A program made the position numbers and the translations under genes. The notes under the pieces were generated by a model. It did not search any database and was not told the DNA's origin. It was given only the letters and a program-made list of their open reading frames with translations. From Pseudochelatococcus contaminans (GTDB taxonomy: Bacteria; Pseudomonadota; Alphaproteobacteria; Rhizobiales; Beijerinckiaceae): a DNA stretch of 64,000 bases. Location of the stretch: NCBI RefSeq assembly GCF_014195635.1, contig NZ_JACICC010000005.1, positions 62,001 to 126,000 of the forward strand, written 5' to 3'. Shown one piece after another: positions 61,339-64,000 of this stretch (its first letter is position 1; each line of letters starts with the position of its first letter).

Positions 61339-61367
61339 ATCCCGCCGGACGTTATGTCCGGCGGGAT
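61339..61367. terminator. Strong bidirectional terminator between phzF-like gene and ilvC
   Basis: A 12-bp perfect stem (ATCCCGCCGGAC / GTCCGGCGGGAT) with a 5-base loop. Read on the minus strand it is followed by a run of seven T, making a textbook intrinsic terminator for ilvC. The plus-strand side is less T-rich but may also stop PhzF transcripts. Confidence 0.9.
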
Positions 61368-61390
61368 GCTTTGGCGGATAGGCGTGTCGA

Positions 61391-62569
<1,179 letters not shown>

Positions 62570-62697
62570 TTAGAATCTCCGTCATGCTGGTGCGGAACGG
62601 AAACCCGGTTGAAACGTCACCCCGCACCATCCATTGTCGATGCATGGATCAGAATGTGGCCAACGGCCGCAGGACCATGCTCAAGGGAGACAACAAC

Positions 62698-63270
62698 ATG
62701 ACGGAAAACGCGGCCATCGGCACGCCTGAAGACATCCTCGCCTTCTGGCGCAACGCGGGACCGAAGCTGTGGTTCGCCGGTGACGACGCCTTCGACGCCG
62801 CCGTCCGTGAACGCTACCAGCCGTTGCTTGAAACGCTGGCGGACGAGCCGCATCTGCTCGAACGCGGTCATCCGTGGGAAACGCGCCCCGATGGTGCGCT
62901 GGCGCTCACCATCGCGCTGGACCAGTTCCCCCGGCAGATTTATCGCGGCACCGCCCGCGCGTTCGCAACCGATCCGCAGGCGCGCGCCGTGGCCAACCGT
63001 TCCCTCGCTGCCGGCTACGACCAGCGCGTGGAAACCGACCTGCGGGCGTTTTTCTATCTGCCGTTCATGCATTCCGAAAACCTTGCGGATCAGGATCGCT
63101 GCGTGGCGCTTTATGAGGCGCTCGGGAACGCGGAGGGGCTGGACTACGCACACATCCACCGCGACATCATCGTGAAGTTCGGCCGCTTCCCCCACCGCAA
63201 CCCCGCGCTGGGCCGCGAAACGACGCCGGAGGAACAGGCGTTCCTCGACGCCGGCGGTTTCAAGGGCTGA
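62698..63270 (+). CDS. DUF924 family protein
   Basis: 190 residues, mainly helical (TPR-like fold). Signatures: ILAFWRNAGPKLWFAGDDAFD, LIVLLDQFPRNIYR-type segment here IALDQFPRQIYRGTARAF, and FYLPFMHSENLADQ. GGGAG lies eight bases before the ATG at 62698. The open frame extends 38 codons upstream into the ilvC leader, without similarity. Function unknown; it lies between ilvC and ilvN on the opposite strand. Confidence 0.9.
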   Translation: MTENAAIGTPEDILAFWRNAGPKLWFAGDDAFDAAVRERYQPLLETLADEPHLLERGHPWETRPDGALALTIALDQFPRQIYRGTARAFATDPQARAVANRSLAAGYDQRVETDLRAFFYLPFMHSENLADQDRCVALYEALGNAEGLDYAHIHRDIIVKFGRFPHRNPALGRETTPEEQAFLDAGGFKG

Positions 63271-63285
63271 ACCTGTCTGGGCAAA

Positions 63286-63933
63286 TTACAGCGCGTCGGC
63301 GCCGCGGCTCAACGCCGCGATGCCGGTGCGCGACACCTCGGCCAGCCCGCATTCGGTCATCAACTCGATGAACCGGCTAACCTCGTCCGACGAGCCGGTC
63401 AGCTCGAACACGAACGATTTCAGCGTCGCGTCAACGGTGCGCGCGCCGAAAGCCTGCGCCAGACGCAGCGCTTCCAGCCGCTGCTCGCCCTGCCCCACGA
63501 CCTTGAGCAGCACCAGCTCGCGCTCCACCGCATCGCTTTCCACGGTGAGATCCGTCACCCGGTGAACCGGCACGAGGCGCGACAGTTGCGCCTTGATCTG
63601 CACGATCACCGCTGCCGTTCCAGCCGTGACGATGGTGATGCGCGACAGGTGCTTTTCGTGCTGGGTTTCGGAAACCGTCAGGCTCTCGATATTGTAGCCG
63701 CGCCCCGAAAACAGACCGGCAATGCGTGCCAGCACGCCGGGCTCGTTGTCGACGATCACCGCCAGCGTGTGGCGAAGAACCGGGGTCGGCGGCGGTGCGT
63801 CGGAATAGATCGATGACATGGGAAGGATTCCGGAAAGATGACTGCCGCCCGCAGGCCGGCTTGATAATGGCGATGGCACTCTGGAAGATGACATCTGAAA
63901 CGATGTCACCTTGGGAGGCGTGATATGCTTCAT
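63286..63933 (-). CDS. ilvN: Acetolactate synthase small (regulatory) subunit
   Basis: Valine-sensing ACT subunit. The ACT domain HTLAVIVDNEPGVLARIAGL (start of the conserved part), the RGYNIESLTVSETQHEKHLSR segment and the C-terminal regulatory domain (VERELVLLKVVG...) are present. The conserved region begins at residue ~55 if the 63933 start is used (215 residues). This start has AGGG seven bases ahead and lies 34 bases after the presumed ilvI/ilvB stop. ATGs at 63894 and 63819 are possible but lack a Shine-Dalgarno. Located next to the divergent DUF924 gene. Confidence 0.9.
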   Translation of the reverse strand: MKHITPPKVTSFQMSSSRVPSPLSSRPAGGSHLSGILPMSSIYSDAPPPTPVLRHTLAVIVDNEPGVLARIAGLFSGRGYNIESLTVSETQHEKHLSRITIVTAGTAAVIVQIKAQLSRLVPVHRVTDLTVESDAVERELVLLKVVGQGEQRLEALRLAQAFGARTVDATLKSFVFELTGSSDEVSRFIELMTECGLAEVSRTGIAALSRGADAL

Positions 63934-63967
63934 GGCATTACCCTATCGGATCTGGCTCGCACAGGTC

Positions 63968-64000
63968 TCAGACCAGCGCCTTCCCCTTGTCGTCGATGAC
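63968..64000 (-). CDS. ilvI: C-terminal end of acetolactate synthase large subunit (partial)
   Basis: Only the last ten codons and stop are visible (minus strand, VIDDKGKALV then TGA). The call rests on position directly upstream of ilvN and on a C-terminus of the type expected for this protein; the sequence alone is too short to prove it. Confidence 0.55.
   Translation of the reverse strand, partial: VIDDKGKALV

Overview
The window is a GC-rich alphaproteobacterial chromosome segment, most likely from the Hyphomicrobiales (Rhizobiales). The evidence is the ychF-pth-rplY order, a class I lysyl-tRNA synthetase, a BcsN-type cellulose locus, GTTC-N7-GTTC LexA boxes, and palindromic repeats that resemble the Bru-RS elements of Brucellaceae. 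The genus cannot be fixed from sequence reading alone. I see no rRNA, tRNA, CRISPR array, insertion sequence or prophage. AT-rich islands occur only in a few intergenic control regions.

Layout. 1-5.5 kb: a truncated membrane protein, then ychF, pth, rplY, a GNAT acetyltransferase and def on the minus strand. 5.6-6.7 kb: rmuC behind a LexA box. 6.9-18 kb: two convergent operons of poorly understood envelope genes. The plus-strand operon is DUF805, DUF4129, DUF4350, MoxR ATPase, DUF58, SpoIIM-like and RDD. The minus-strand operon is TelA, a lipoprotein joining a substrate-binding module to a vWA domain, XpaC, and a second substrate-binding protein. 18-24.9 kb: a MetE-like methyltransferase, a SitABCD/TroABCD-type metal transporter and a LysR regulator. 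25-34.3 kb: cellulose genes bcsN-bcsA-bcsB-bcsZ plus a TPR protein, with a structured leader. 34.3-45.1 kb: an APH/P-loop kinase fusion, an SOS-type radical SAM protein, lysK, aminopeptidase P, a beta-carbonic anhydrase, ispE and a TPR lipoprotein-like protein. 45.3-49.5 kb: glcDEF glycolate oxidase. 49.6-51.4 kb: exbB/exbD. 51.9-64 kb: a small lipoprotein, Nudix, ilvD, SIMPL, DUF2254, a Pat-like acetyltransferase, PhzF, ilvC, DUF924, ilvN and the tail of ilvI/ilvB.

How the genes fit together. The cellulose genes form a c-di-GMP-gated synthase (PilZ domain in BcsA) with periplasmic partner and endoglucanase. ilvI/N, ilvC and ilvD supply branched-chain amino acids; ilvC and ilvD have hairpin-rich leaders. 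The sit-type transporter shares an AT-rich divergent control region with a LysR gene. rmuC and the radical SAM gene each carry an exact LexA half-site pair, suggesting a shared DNA-damage response.

Most interesting points: (1) the convergent MoxR/DUF58/DUF4129/DUF4350/SpoIIM/RDD and TelA/vWA-SBP/XpaC/SBP modules, which look like one uncharacterised envelope system; (2) a ~102-bp palindromic repeat that sits in frame inside the 5' end of bcsZ, splitting what would otherwise be a normal signal peptide, with a second copy near 56 kb; (3) several 15-18 bp in-frame tandem duplications concentrated in the cellulose genes, one inside the PilZ domain of BcsA; (4) the LexA boxes; (5) strong inverted repeats upstream of the cellulose operon, ilvC, ilvD, rplY and the MetE-like gene.
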